Notes: generated from the sequence alone by a model not told the origin. Shown: positions 22,926 through 33,341, numbered from the stretch's first letter. The stretch: DNA of 64,000 nt from Cellulophaga sp. L1A9 (GCF_009797025.1 NZ_CP047027.1:4154001-4218000); one strand, 5' to 3'. Made by a program: numbers and translations.

Positions 22926-24749
22926 TTATTTAAATTGTTTTGTTTTTTTTTCGTAAAACTTTTGCAGAGTGAAGTATGCCTTCTTCTTTTTACCGGTATT
23001 AGAAATCAGTCCTTTTCTATTCCAAAAATTTTGAAACACAGGGTTTTGCCTTCTTGGAGATTTAAAATCTACCAATATCCAAGGTGTCATACCTCTTAAT
23101 CCATCCATCTTATCGAGCATTTCAAGCTGATTTTTATAAATAAGTTCTTGGTGTTCCTCAGTCCACATGGTATCTTCATCCCCATGAAAACCAGCCAAAG
23201 CTCCCGCACCAAATTCTGAGATGATTACAGGTTTATTGAATTTTATATCAAAAGAATATTGAGGTAATTCCTTGGCATTGGACCAATACCAACCGCCATA
23301 TTCATTAAAACTAGCTAAGTCTAATTTATCGCCCAAAGGATCTTCTACCGTAACGTTGTAGCCTTCTCGTTCAATTTCTAAAGCCGCAGCAACCAATCTC
23401 GTATCATCAATACTTTTTACTTTATCTATTAGTTTGCCCATGAAAACATTACGTTCTTTACTAACAGGAGTTTCATTTCCGACAGACCAAATGATTACAC
23501 TGGCTCTGTTTTTATCTCTTTCTATGCCTACCATTAATTGGTTTTCTGCATTGGCATAGGTTTCAGGATTAGTCCAAGAAATAGTCCAATAAACAGGTAC
23601 TTCTGCCCAAACTAAAAGTCCCATTTCATCTGCAAGACGCAACATGGTTTCATTATGTGTATAATGCGCTAAACGAACATAATTACAACCAAGTTCTTTG
23701 GCCCAGTTTAACATCATACGCATATCGCCCTCAGATCTAAGTCTACCTCCCAAAATTGGGTTCTCATCATGAATGGAGATTCCCTTTAAGAAAATCGATT
23801 TTCCGTTCAGTAAAATGTCTTTGTTAACAGTTTTTATAGTTCTAAAACCAATCTGATCTTGAATTTTATCATTTTCAGAAGTAATAGTCACCGCATATAA
23901 TTTAGGATTTTCAGGAGACCAGTAGCTTACTTTTTTTACAGGGAACTTGAAATTTACAGCGCCATTTTCGTCTGTAGTAAAAGTTGATTTCACCTTTAAT
24001 TCTGCAATTTCAAGAGTCACTTTCGCTCCAGCGCTAGCTCCTTTTACGGTAATATAGCCTTCTACCGTATTTTTATCATTCTTTGATAATTGCACTTTAT
24101 AATCATCAATGTAGGTATTTGGAGTTGAGACTAGCAGTACGTCTCTAGTAATTCCGCCATAATTCCACCAGTCTGTATTTATAGTAGGTACTTCATCTTT
24201 CTTTCTAGAATTATCAACCATGAGAACAACAAAATTGTTCCCATCTTTAAGCTTATCGGTAACGTCAAATTGAAAAGGTGTAAATCCTCCTTTATGGACG
24301 CCTAGTTTTTTACCATTGATATAGACATGGCACTTGTAGTTTACAGCTCCGAAATATAAAAAGTAGTTTTTGTTTTTGTCTTTTGTTACTTTAAAATCTC
24401 TCTTATACCATAAAGACCCTTCATAAAATAACAAACGTTCATCTTGTGAGTTCCAATCTCCAGGAACTTGTAATGTTGGTTCATAGGTAAAATCATATTC
24501 AACCAAAGTTGATTTATCTACATCGGTTAAATTATCATAAAAGCCTCCTTCACCAGATTCCCTTTCGTCATATGGCATTTGCCTGTAATCTAAATATCCC
24601 ATTTGATATGGATCTATGATATAGCTCCAAGGACCATTTAAACTTAAATAATCTCTGTTAAAAACATTCTGAATTGTTTTTTGACTGTAGCCACTTATGT
24701 TAAATAAGATTAAGGCCGTCAGTGCTAACATTACTTTTTTTTGCATCAT
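22926..24749 (-). CDS. GH2 beta-glucuronidase-like glycoside hydrolase, secreted
   Basis: A 607-residue GH2 enzyme with a Sec signal peptide (basic start, hydrophobic core, SGYSQ cleavage region near 20-23). The order is a jelly-roll sugar-binding domain (about 35-215), an immunoglobulin-like domain (215-315) and a TIM barrel (315-600). The acid/base is Glu426 in WSVGNETP and the nucleophile Glu512 in VIISEFGAGA. The GISIHDENPI segment and overall length match beta-glucuronidases. The likely location is the periplasm, removing terminal glucuronate from polysaccharide fragments. No SusCD pair or other CAZyme is adjacent, so it is not in a clear utilisation locus. Confidence 0.88.
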   Translation of the reverse strand: MMQKKVMLALTALILFNISGYSQKTIQNVFNRDYLSLNGPWSYIIDPYQMGYLDYRQMPYDERESGEGGFYDNLTDVDKSTLVEYDFTYEPTLQVPGDWNSQDERLLFYEGSLWYKRDFKVTKDKNKNYFLYFGAVNYKCHVYINGKKLGVHKGGFTPFQFDVTDKLKDGNNFVVLMVDNSRKKDEVPTINTDWWNYGGITRDVLLVSTPNTYIDDYKVQLSKNDKNTVEGYITVKGASAGAKVTLEIAELKVKSTFTTDENGAVNFKFPVKKVSYWSPENPKLYAVTITSENDKIQDQIGFRTIKTVNKDILLNGKSIFLKGISIHDENPILGGRLRSEGDMRMMLNWAKELGCNYVRLAHYTHNETMLRLADEMGLLVWAEVPVYWTISWTNPETYANAENQLMVGIERDKNRASVIIWSVGNETPVSKERNVFMGKLIDKVKSIDDTRLVAAALEIEREGYNVTVEDPLGDKLDLASFNEYGGWYWSNAKELPQYSFDIKFNKPVIISEFGAGALAGFHGDEDTMWTEEHQELIYKNQLEMLDKMDGLRGMTPWILVDFKSPRRQNPVFQNFWNRKGLISNTGKKKKAYFTLQKFYEKKTKQFK

Positions 24750-24895
24750 TCTAAATAAAAATTAAAAAAGTACAGGCATCTAGAGGTTTAGAAACTTGTA
24801 ACTTAACTCGGTTAATAATCAGTATTAATATCCAATATTAAATTGTAAAGCAATCTCTCCTATGACATCAATTTGAGATTGCGCAATTGGGCAAT

Positions 24896-25189
24896 TCAGA
24901 AAATGTGCTTGCCATGGAATGGCGCTATTAGTGACAATATAATTAAAGCAAAATCAAACTGTACTATTTTTTTATTAGAAACCTTGTCTCCTAAAGGAAC
25001 AATAAATAACAAACCAAAAGCATAGCCCAATTGTGTCGCTAATGGTACATTACTAATAGCAGATTCACTAACACCAAATTCTACCACCATTTGGTGTAAA
25101 CGAGGTTGGTTGTAATAAAGGTTAGCAACAACAAGGCCAGCAGATATACTCATTAAATAGAGTACGGAATTGGATAAATTTTTACTCAT
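24896..25189 (-). pseudogene. 5' stump of an MFS transporter gene
   Basis: The 97 residues match only the first quarter of a major facilitator: SAGLVVANLYYNQP in helix 1, then ATQLGYAFGLLFIVPLGDKV with the loop 2-3 motif. The frame then ends in an unrelated tail (APFHGKHIF). The usual length is about 390 residues, and no remaining MFS sequence is visible downstream in the 150 bp before the GH2 gene. It is most likely a deletion remnant with no transport function. Confidence 0.75.
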
Positions 25190-25350
25190 ATTTTAAAACT
25201 TAACAACACCTTTAAATAAAGGTAACAAAGGTATAAAACTATAAAAAGGTATAAGTAATTAAATGCTTAATTAATGTATTATTAGTTTCCATTATTTTGA
25301 AGTTGAGTAGCGGTAACACCTGTACTTCGTATAAAAAAAACTGATTAAAA

Positions 25351-25557
25351 TTGATCACTTCATTAAAATCTAATCTTTGTTTCCCTATAAAAAAGCAAAA
25401 GAAAAAAGAAAAAAGAACACATCAAATTAATCCTTTAGAAAAATTAGAGGAATTTTTGGAGGCACTTTTAGAATATACATCAACCACTAATTATACCGAT
25501 GTGCTTACCTTTCAAAACAATCTATTATCAGTACAATTAGAAAGTACTAGTAATTGA
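25351..25557 (+). CDS. possible small protein, 68 aa
   Basis: A short frame with a Lys-rich first third and an acidic helical segment (PLEKLEEFLEALLEYT). No family is recognised. The composition of the second half is protein-like, but the N-terminus is low-complexity, so it may be a chance frame. Confidence 0.25.
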   Translation: MITSLKSNLCFPIKKQKKKEKRTHQINPLEKLEEFLEALLEYTSTTNYTDVLTFQNNLLSVQLESTSN

Positions 25558-25690
25558 CAACAAGAGCCGCAAGCAGTTATTTAGTTGTATAGAGCAGTTG
25601 GAGTATAGGTGGGGTGAATTATTTTTTGATGTTACAAAACATTATTGTAGATAATAATGTTATTTTTAATGGAAAATTAGAAGGGACAGA

Positions 25691-26473
25691 ATGGCTTGGA
25701 TTACTTTAGTAGATCAAAATATATTAAAACCAATATTGCTAAAGAAGATAATAAGGCTTAATCCAAATACTAAAAACTTTAATATTGAAGCTGTTAAACC
25801 GAATAAAAATTTAGAAATCCAAGAAGCAAATGATTTGTTTTTTGTAGTAAACGTAAATGATTTTTCGGTTTTAAAATCATTTTTTGTTATATGGTTTTCT
25901 TTAACATTGATGATCTATTTAGTCACTTTCGATTTGTATATAACTCTATTCACTTTACCGCTGTTGGTTTTTGTATTATGGGAAGTAGCCTTAAATTATT
26001 TAAACCCTGTTCAAGAAATTGTATTAGATCGTTTAAACGGAACAATTACTTATCCCAAGCGGTTTTTTTATAAAACACCTCATACTGTTCTTTTTTCTGA
26101 GGTTCAGTTTTTTGAGAAATTAGATAGATTTGAGAGTACGGATAGTGATAGGGACCGGTCGCAGTTTTTATATTTAAAACATCCAAGCAACAAGAAAAAG
26201 TTAAATTTGGCTACTATAAATATTTACGATCGTAAAAATGACCCTTTTGGTAGTCGATTAAATGAAGTGATGTCTTTTTATATTTGGTATATGGATAAAA
26301 ACAGGCCTTTACCTCCAGGTACAGCTTTTGATCCTTATCGGAAAAATGATTTTGACAGAAGGCGTGATGAAGGTTTTTTAGCTCCTTTATACCCTAGTAG
26401 TATTAAAACCAAAGAAGCAAATAGTTATCAAGCAAAAGTTAAGTCAGATTATATTAAAAAAAATAAATCTTAA
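25691..26473 (+). CDS. hypothetical membrane-associated protein
   Basis: 260 residues. The N-terminal cytoplasmic part is about 60 residues, followed by two adjacent membrane helices (about 64-84 and 86-107). A larger soluble C-terminal domain has a PYP-like strand pattern (QEIVLDRLNGTITYPKRFF), resembling bacterial PH-like membrane proteins. No family is firmly recognised. It is monocistronic with a strong terminator 8 bp after the stop. Confidence 0.6.
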   Translation: MAWITLVDQNILKPILLKKIIRLNPNTKNFNIEAVKPNKNLEIQEANDLFFVVNVNDFSVLKSFFVIWFSLTLMIYLVTFDLYITLFTLPLLVFVLWEVALNYLNPVQEIVLDRLNGTITYPKRFFYKTPHTVLFSEVQFFEKLDRFESTDSDRDRSQFLYLKHPSNKKKLNLATINIYDRKNDPFGSRLNEVMSFYIWYMDKNRPLPPGTAFDPYRKNDFDRRRDEGFLAPLYPSSIKTKEANSYQAKVKSDYIKKNKS

Positions 26474-26797
26474 TTAAAAAACCTCGTACACATCACGATT
26501 ACGAGGTTTTTTTGTGCAGCAACTTAAATAAACAGTCGAGATATTCATTGATAAATTTTATTCTTATAGCTCCTGTGTTTTAGATTGCAACCTGAGTGAA
26601 TAGGACAAGACGCTTATAGTGGCTTCCAGTTATTACTTGAACTTAGAAGTTTTAAAAAAAACAATTTTATTTATATTCTAGTAATCTCGAGGCTTCCTAA
26701 TTAAAGGTTTTGTCTATATTAATTATAGCAAACAGACCTTGATTAGAATATCTCAAAGTCCGTATTACGGATAATTAATGTTGGTTGTAATTTTTTG
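26474..26797. other. intergenic region with terminator
   Basis: It contains the hairpin at 26481-26513 and otherwise AT-rich DNA with no gene seen. Confidence 0.4.
26481..26513 (+). terminator. rho-independent terminator
   Basis: Arms ACCTCGT (26481-26487) and ACGAGGT (26501-26507) followed by a seven-base T-run, directly after the gene ending at 26473. Confidence 0.8.
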
Positions 26798-27895
26798 TTA
26801 CCTTCTATACTTAGGTTTCTCTAGTAAAATTGGATTTGGATTAAGTAATACCCATTTTGTGGCTAATTCACATAAATAATTAAGATCATCAATCTCTGCA
26901 TCTCCATTTTCACGAATATCTTTTATAAGAATCGCTGTTTTTTTAAGTTCATCATTATTTAATGAAATACCTATGGATAAATAATCGAAGAAGATGGCTA
27001 ACATTTTTTTAAAGTCAATATCCCAATTTCCTCCACCATTTCTATATATTTCATCCCTAACTTTTCCAGAAATACGAACAACTTCTCCTTGTATTGTTTT
27101 AGCACTTCCGCTTGATGGAATTAAAAAATCCCATAATTCTTCATATTGCTTTTGCCAAGTAGTATGCTGAACAGTAATGATGGAAATGCCATCATGCAGT
27201 ATGCGTTTATGAATAGGGGTAACATCAAACAGTGCATAAAGTGTGTTTAAAGCTTTATCGGTTTCAGGTAGAAATTCTTTGCTAAAATTCGCTCTATGAA
27301 ATTCAAAATTTTCACCTAACTGATGAATAGAATCTTTCATCGATTGCGTTATTTCAGTATTTATTTCAAGAAATATCTTTGAGATTTCAGCTAATTTTAT
27401 GAGGTTGATGTTATTTGCTCTTTTTAACGCATAATCAAATGGCGTTTGCCCAGCTTTATTCAAAACATTTGGATTAGCACCATGATCAAGTAATTTTTTT
27501 ACATTAATACTATTAAATCCACCTCCTGCGGCATAATGAAGTGGGGTCTCGCCGCTATTGTTGGGGGCATTAATAGTTGCTCCTAACTCTAAAAAGACGG
27601 TAATATCTCCACTATGAAAACTTGCATGTCTATGAAGTGCTGTACAACCATAAATATCTACAGCATCTATATCTGCTCCTTTTTCTACTAACCATCGAAC
27701 CAGTTCATTAGGAATATAATAGGTGCTAAGCGCGGTAGCTTTACCATAACCACCTCTGGCCTCAATTTCGCAAGTATCAAATATTTTCTTAAGGTTTTCT
27801 ATATCTTTAGCTTTAATCAATTCTTCAAAAATTTTAGGAAGAGTTTTTCTTTTCTTAGCCATTTTAAAAGTGTTTATTTTTGTGATGAATTGCAC
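26798..27895 (-). CDS. ankyrin repeat protein
   Basis: 365 residues with three to four ankyrin repeats between about residues 48 and 170 (GCTALHRHASFHSGD, GETPLHYAAGGGF, GQTPFDYALKR). A helical C-terminal domain of about 190 residues is not recognised. A Met at residue 12 (ATG at 27862, MAKKRK) is an equally plausible start. It is probably a cytosolic protein-interaction protein. The C-terminal half contains WDFLIPSSGSAKTIQGEVVRISGKVRDEIYRNGGGNWD in positions about 245-285, a pattern I associate with immunity-type SUKH/Imm proteins only loosely. Confidence 0.75.
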   Translation of the reverse strand: MQFITKINTFKMAKKRKTLPKIFEELIKAKDIENLKKIFDTCEIEARGGYGKATALSTYYIPNELVRWLVEKGADIDAVDIYGCTALHRHASFHSGDITVFLELGATINAPNNSGETPLHYAAGGGFNSINVKKLLDHGANPNVLNKAGQTPFDYALKRANNINLIKLAEISKIFLEINTEITQSMKDSIHQLGENFEFHRANFSKEFLPETDKALNTLYALFDVTPIHKRILHDGISIITVQHTTWQKQYEELWDFLIPSSGSAKTIQGEVVRISGKVRDEIYRNGGGNWDIDFKKMLAIFFDYLSIGISLNNDELKKTAILIKDIRENGDAEIDDLNYLCELATKWVLLNPNPILLEKPKYRR

Positions 27896-28122
27896 TGTAG
27901 TTTTGCCTTGTATTTTGGATTAAAAACTAAAATATTTAATAGTAATCGGTCCTTTTTTTAGGTATGGTTTTTTTTTGTTTTTAAACCGCTTTTCATATTG
28001 GGATATCATTTTTCTACTCTGTTTTATGGTCTTTGTAAGGTTTGTTTATGTATAAATGAATAAGAGTTCTTTAATACCTTAACTGGTAACCTATACCGGT
28101 GAATAGATGTTAATTACACCTT

Positions 28123-28887
28123 TTAAATAAACATACTTTCAATTATGGTTAATAGTATTTCATTCCCGTTTTTCCATTGTGTCCAACCGTCATAATTTTC
28201 TGATGCATCAAAGATATATTCTCTACCGGTTCCTTTTTTTAATTTGATCCAGTCGCCCTTAACTTCCACTACGTTAAAAGGTAAAAAGCTATTCTCTTTA
28301 TTTTTAAATATAATATCTCCGTCTGGTTTGTCATAGATTATTAAATTAGATTTTTCTACATAATAAACTCTTTTAAGATAGCGTTCCCAAGTTTCAAAAA
28401 TAAACCACCTTGGATTGTAGTTCGAATCAGCACAATTTGAACAACTATTTTGAAAAAGCGCGCCCTTCGTCTTATAATAAACATTCTGCTTTTCTCTTTT
28501 TATAAAGTAAGCTTCGTTTGTTTCTTTATTGGTGATAACCTTAAAATAATTTTCAGTGGCCTCTGTAACGATAAAATTTAATTTCTCAGATGTTGGTGCT
28601 AACCCAGATTTTATAAGTTTCCTATCAGCTTTATGAGTGCCTCCTTCTGATATTGAATTGGGTTTTAAATCCAATGTGGTGCTTATTGTAGTAGTACCAG
28701 ATTTGTGCTTTTTAAATTCTATATCAGCGAAAGGAAGCGTGTCATTTATGTCTTTATAAAGATAAATAGGATAGGTTGTATTTACGTGTAATATTCCAAT
28801 GCCTATAGTTATTTCAGACGCTTTATTTTCCTGTCCGTATACATAAGGGAGTACTAAAAAAGAAAAAATAACAAAGACTTTTTGCAT
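28123..28887 (-). CDS. hypothetical secreted protein
   Basis: 254 residues with a Sec signal peptide (residues 1-18, ending VYGQE). It has two beta-rich SH3-like segments, near 85-135 and 175-225. The second (DKPDGDIIFKNKENSFLPFNVVEVKGDWIKL) has the look of a bacterial SH3 domain. Two Cys near residue 145 (CSNC) could bind metal or form a disulphide. The function is unknown. Confidence 0.6.
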   Translation of the reverse strand: MQKVFVIFSFLVLPYVYGQENKASEITIGIGILHVNTTYPIYLYKDINDTLPFADIEFKKHKSGTTTISTTLDLKPNSISEGGTHKADRKLIKSGLAPTSEKLNFIVTEATENYFKVITNKETNEAYFIKREKQNVYYKTKGALFQNSCSNCADSNYNPRWFIFETWERYLKRVYYVEKSNLIIYDKPDGDIIFKNKENSFLPFNVVEVKGDWIKLKKGTGREYIFDASENYDGWTQWKNGNEILLTIIESMFI

Positions 28888-29006
28888 GATATTGCTTTTA
28901 AATATTTTTTTGTTAACGTGCCATTCCTACTTCTACGGGGGTACATAAGGTACAAGATATCACTTTTTGTTACTACCTAAACCTGTAGCTTTTATTGAAA
29001 TTTATT

Positions 29007-29627
29007 TTATTTCTGTTTCAATTGCTCAATAAGCTCTAGTCTTTTTACAATAGATTTTTTTTCAAGAATAGTTCCAGGAGATAGCACGCCATTTGCGCCT
29101 ATTCTTGAATTATCTCCGACTAACGCTCCAAATTTTTCAACCCCAGTATCAATGATAGTTTCATGATATTTAATCCAAATTCTTTTATCTTCTCTTTCAT
29201 TATAATGGTTAGCCGCAATGGAGCCTGCCTCAAAATTAACGTGATGTCCAATAATACTATTACCAATATAATTTAAATGCGCTATGGCCGTATTAGCACA
29301 TATGATGCTGCTTTTTACCTCGGAACTAGGGCCTATTTTTACTGAACTATCTAGAAAAACACCTTCTCGAAAATAGGAGTTTGCGCCAAGAATACAGTTT
29401 TCCATTGCTATAAATGGTCTTTTAATAGTAACACCGTTTTCTATAACTGTAGATTTATGAATAGCGATTCCGTCTACGATATTGAAGTCTTCTCCTAGCT
29501 TAGGGATTATTCCTTCGATGATATCTTTTAAGTTGCTTGTTAAATCCCAAGGGGCTAGATTTTGCGCTGTTTCAAAAAAATCTGAAAGATTGGATATGAA
29601 TTCTTTAAGGGCTATTTTTTGTGTCAT
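29007..29627 (-). CDS. left-handed beta-helix (hexapeptide repeat) acyltransferase-like protein
   Basis: 206 residues. An N-terminal helical region (1-45) is followed by imperfect hexapeptide repeats from about 55 to 190 (IAIHKSTVIENGVTI, ILGANSYFREGVFL, SSVKIGPSSEVKSSIIC, IGANGVLSPGTIL). The layout matches the C-terminal acetyltransferase half of GlmU-like sugar-nucleotide enzymes, including AHLNYIGNSIIGHHVNFEAG. It lacks the nucleotidyltransferase domain, so an acyl-CoA-dependent transfer to a sugar nucleotide is likely but unproven. Confidence 0.75.
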   Translation of the reverse strand: MTQKIALKEFISNLSDFFETAQNLAPWDLTSNLKDIIEGIIPKLGEDFNIVDGIAIHKSTVIENGVTIKRPFIAMENCILGANSYFREGVFLDSSVKIGPSSEVKSSIICANTAIAHLNYIGNSIIGHHVNFEAGSIAANHYNEREDKRIWIKYHETIIDTGVEKFGALVGDNSRIGANGVLSPGTILEKKSIVKRLELIEQLKQK

Positions 29628-29792
29628 TTGAAGCTAACTTTTTATTTTTTGAAACTTAAATTAGGTCAAGCGTTTATTTTTTCGTCACAGAAATCTTAAT
29701 GCTTTGTACATAAAAATAATACAAGAATATAAAATGTATCCCAAATATTTAATAAGAGGGGCTAGAAAAATACGAAGAAGCGCACTAAAAAA

Positions 29793-30524
29793 TCACCTTT
29801 TTTCTTTAAGTATTTCTGATAATTGAGGTATGCCTATACAATTTTCTATTTCGCCATTTTTTACCACAAATATATCTTCACAAAGAAATTCTAAATCTTC
29901 ATTTTCTTGTAGTACAATCCCAGCATGCATATTTAAAAAATTGCCATAATCTTCATCAGAAATATTTTTTGAACACACAAAGATTAACCCTTTTCTAGGA
30001 ATAGAGACCAGTAACTCGTCTGCAGCTAACTTTTCATGAGCTTCTTGCAGGTGTTTTTTACTTAGTATTTTTTCAGAGGAAAATTGGGTTATTGGACAAG
30101 ATAATACTTTGAAATTTAGTTTACTATCTGAATAATTCCAATCAACAAAAGGGATTTCAAGGGCATCTAAATTTATTTCACCAGTCAATCTTAGCGTTTT
30201 ATAATCCTCTTCATTTTTATCTGAAGTCCGTACTTGATAAACTGCGGGTTTGCCATCTTCTAAATCCTTTTCATCGACCATAACATGACCAATGACAATA
30301 TTAGCAAAAAGACCATCCCTTTCATGCATAACGGCAACAAGTTCATTTACTAGATCAAATGTTACCGTTTTTTGTGATAGTAATGTGGGATATATTTTTC
30401 TATGTTCAATATCTGATAGATTGTCAATGGTTTCTGTTCTTTTTATTTGAGAAGAATGTTTTTTTGGTCTAACATTTACAAGTTCTTTAGGTCCCAAGCC
30501 AAGTAATTTTCTAAAAAAATTCAT
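29793..30524 (-). CDS. hypothetical protein, 243 aa
   Basis: Soluble with no signal peptide and an alternating alpha/beta pattern. The N-terminal 40 residues are basic. The central part (about 60-165) and C-terminal part (170-243) could be two copies of a small domain: both contain a helix followed by hydrophobic strands such as LLVSIPRKGLIFVCSK. The family is not recognised. It is separated by about 165 bp from the hexapeptide gene on the same strand. Confidence 0.55.
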   Translation of the reverse strand: MNFFRKLLGLGPKELVNVRPKKHSSQIKRTETIDNLSDIEHRKIYPTLLSQKTVTFDLVNELVAVMHERDGLFANIVIGHVMVDEKDLEDGKPAVYQVRTSDKNEEDYKTLRLTGEINLDALEIPFVDWNYSDSKLNFKVLSCPITQFSSEKILSKKHLQEAHEKLAADELLVSIPRKGLIFVCSKNISDEDYGNFLNMHAGIVLQENEDLEFLCEDIFVVKNGEIENCIGIPQLSEILKEKR

Positions 30525-30610
30525 AGTATGTTTTTGAGTTAAAGAGCGCTAATTGACATTTTTCTGTTTAAGGCAATTACCTATCAAAAATAAAAAATTA
30601 TTGCAATGTC

Positions 30611-32950
30611 TTATTGTTTAATGATTGTTTTTGCGCTTATGTTATTTATAGTATGGAATTTAATAAAGTAAACTCCTGAGCTCAATTCAGATAAATCGAT
30701 ATTCATCGTATTGCTAGAATTTGGTATGCTTTTAATCCTACTACCAGAAGTACTGAAAATTGAAATATTATGCACATCAGAAATATTTTCTAAGACTAAC
30801 TCATCAATTACAGGATTTGGGTACATATAAATATCCGCATTAGAACTATTGGTGACAAATAGTGCCATAGCAGCTGTAAGATCAGCGGTGGCTTTGTCCA
30901 CTTCGTTTTGGGTTGTAGCATTGTCACGTGCTAGTTCGGCTGCTGTAACTGCTGTATTTGCAGCATCTACGACAGCTTGCGTATACTCACCTTCAGCATC
31001 ACCAACAATAACAGCTACAATCGCAGTTTGTGATGAAGCAATTAGAGCCGTAAGTTCGTCGGTATTAATTGTGGGATCACCAGAAGAAAAATCAAATTCA
31101 TAAGCACCCATATCCCAAGAACCATTATTTGGCTTTATAACACCATTAGCATCAATTTTTATACTCAAGCCATAATTCGTTTCAAAAAGTTCATAGATAT
31201 CATGCGCTATTCCTGCAGCTATAGCAGGTGAACTCGATTGCAGTCTAAAATCAATCTTTTCTGGATATACAAACAGAGGATCTCCTTCAATACTCCCTGC
31301 TCCTTTATCTGTATTTGCAATAAATTCATCTACCGTGTAGGAATTTGATCCCCAGTTTATCTTGGCAACTCCATCAGGCTGATAATAAAGGTTATTTTCA
31401 AAAACTGAATTCGACATATGAGTTGACCCACCTATAGACATGTGATAGCCACCATCACTTACATTTGAAATGATATTATTAGTAGCAAATAGTGCTGCAT
31501 TTGGATTACTAATACTAGAATTTATACCATTATCTACATTATAAAATGTATTATTGATCATATATACTTTTTGGCTTGACCAGGAAATATACCCTTTGGC
31601 TGTATTAGATTCATTATGGATATCATGGATTAAGTTTCCAATTAAATAAACATCATATACTTGATCGCCTCCAACTTGAATACCTGTAGAATTACAATCA
31701 AATATCTCATTGTTTATCACCCATACATTTTTAGGCGAAACATTGGGACCGTAATGCATTACTACTGCAGCGCCATCACTACCTGATGACCAGCCGTTAT
31801 AGTTGAACATTACATTTTCTGAAACAATTACTTTATCAACCTCTTTTATATCTACAGCATTCTCTCCGCAGGTATACATAATATTTCTCCCAACATAATA
31901 ATTCTTTGCGGTATAATTTGCAGCATGTCCGTTTCCTACAGCATCACCGCCAGCTCTTGTTATTATGTTGTCTATGATCCAAACACTATCCGATCGTCCA
32001 TTAATACCAACTCCCATACCGTCAGCTTCGGCAAAATCTCCATCTGCTGGGTCAAATTGATCACGATTAATATAATTACCATAAAATACCACATGATCGG
32101 CAGATGCTCCATCATCATAGGATACCGCGGATAACGTTTTTGCTTCGAAATTTCTAATGGCTATATGGTGCGCTTTTTTTGCGGTGTAAGAACGAACAGT
32201 TAGGCTCATTTTTAAATTCTCCATTATTACATATTCACTATTCAGATAAAAAGCACTACTACTGATCTCTACTCGGTCATCAATAGATGCGCCACGAATA
32301 AATATAGGCATCTCGACTGTACCTGTTAGTTTGAGTACCGTATGACCTCTGGAATATGTGATACCATGATACTCGATTACAGACCCTTCAGGGGTATCAG
32401 TTGCACTTGGTAAGGAAACTCTTGGTTTAGCGGCAGTACCGTACTTATTACTAGAATCAGTGGCATTTGGGTCTGTATTATCTATATAATGGGTATAAAA
32501 CCCTCCCTCAGCATTCTGAGTATAGGTAAGTGTCGTATTACGGTTGGCTGCATCATCATACATACGATACGTTTCAAAAATTCCAAATTCAGGAACAGGT
32601 ATCCCAGTCGCAGGTACCCATTTCTCAAAAACAGCAGTAAGCGTTTTATTGCGAGTCATTACCACATCTGCAATAAGTCTATTTCCTGTTACATCTCCTG
32701 TCCAATGTGAAAACTTATATCCTACCGCTGGTCGGGTAACTAGTCTTACGGTTTCTCCTTCCTCGAAGGATTCTAGAGCAGATTCCTCATTGTTAATTAA
32801 TTTTAAAACAGAGCCATGAGTGGCATTAACGGTAAGAGTGTATGCAGCGAATACTTCTGCAATTGATGGCGTTTTCTCGCTTTTATTAACGCTTGCAAAT
32901 AGGGGTACTGCAAATAAACCTATTAAAATGATAAAAATTATTTTTTTCAT
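30611..32950 (-). CDS. secreted right-handed beta-helix protein with T9SS sorting domain
   Basis: 779 residues. A Sec signal peptide (1-20) is followed by a divergent InlB B-repeat domain (about 33-110: GYKFSHWTGDV, TLTAVFEKW). A long parallel beta-helix region (about 180-600) follows, with repeated NNxI/xNxF turns. A helical FIVAR-like linker (about 640-700) and a C-terminal Por/T9SS type A sorting domain (YPNPVIDELVLEN to IIKQ) close it. It should be exported through the outer membrane and attached or released there. The beta-helix resembles polysaccharide lyases or pectate-lyase-like proteins, but no catalytic residues can be assigned. Confidence 0.82.
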   Translation of the reverse strand: MKKIIFIILIGLFAVPLFASVNKSEKTPSIAEVFAAYTLTVNATHGSVLKLINNEESALESFEEGETVRLVTRPAVGYKFSHWTGDVTGNRLIADVVMTRNKTLTAVFEKWVPATGIPVPEFGIFETYRMYDDAANRNTTLTYTQNAEGGFYTHYIDNTDPNATDSSNKYGTAAKPRVSLPSATDTPEGSVIEYHGITYSRGHTVLKLTGTVEMPIFIRGASIDDRVEISSSAFYLNSEYVIMENLKMSLTVRSYTAKKAHHIAIRNFEAKTLSAVSYDDGASADHVVFYGNYINRDQFDPADGDFAEADGMGVGINGRSDSVWIIDNIITRAGGDAVGNGHAANYTAKNYYVGRNIMYTCGENAVDIKEVDKVIVSENVMFNYNGWSSGSDGAAVVMHYGPNVSPKNVWVINNEIFDCNSTGIQVGGDQVYDVYLIGNLIHDIHNESNTAKGYISWSSQKVYMINNTFYNVDNGINSSISNPNAALFATNNIISNVSDGGYHMSIGGSTHMSNSVFENNLYYQPDGVAKINWGSNSYTVDEFIANTDKGAGSIEGDPLFVYPEKIDFRLQSSSPAIAAGIAHDIYELFETNYGLSIKIDANGVIKPNNGSWDMGAYEFDFSSGDPTINTDELTALIASSQTAIVAVIVGDAEGEYTQAVVDAANTAVTAAELARDNATTQNEVDKATADLTAAMALFVTNSSNADIYMYPNPVIDELVLENISDVHNISIFSTSGSRIKSIPNSSNTMNIDLSELSSGVYFIKFHTINNISAKTIIKQ

Positions 32951-33341
32951 TTGTGTGTTTAATTTTTGAGGTTGATTAGGTTGTGGTTTCCTGGTTACTA
33001 AGAAAATAATTACGCCTTCTTTCCTAAATACTTTTTGTGATAAGCTTAGGTTATTTTCAATGTTATATGTGAAAAAATTAGAAAATTAAAATTCTTTTGA
33101 ACGTTCTTTTTTTCTGTTTTGCCAGTTATTTCTAATAGTATAACTCCATTTATTTTGTATTAGTATTGCCCTTGGTTTAGAGATCAGCAGGAGGGAAGTA
33201 AATGTGCATTTCTTCAGCTTTTATAGGCTTCAATTCATATGCTTTACAAAAAGTGTGTAGTATTATTTTTGTGGGGTTTGGGTTTTAAAATGAGTATAAA
33301 ACACAAAGTTTCTTTAAATATATAAAAGATGAAATGGTATA
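32951..33341. other. intergenic region, no gene seen
   Basis: About 390 bp of AT-rich DNA without a supported ORF or clear hairpin. It should carry the promoter of the T9SS beta-helix gene. Confidence 0.4.
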
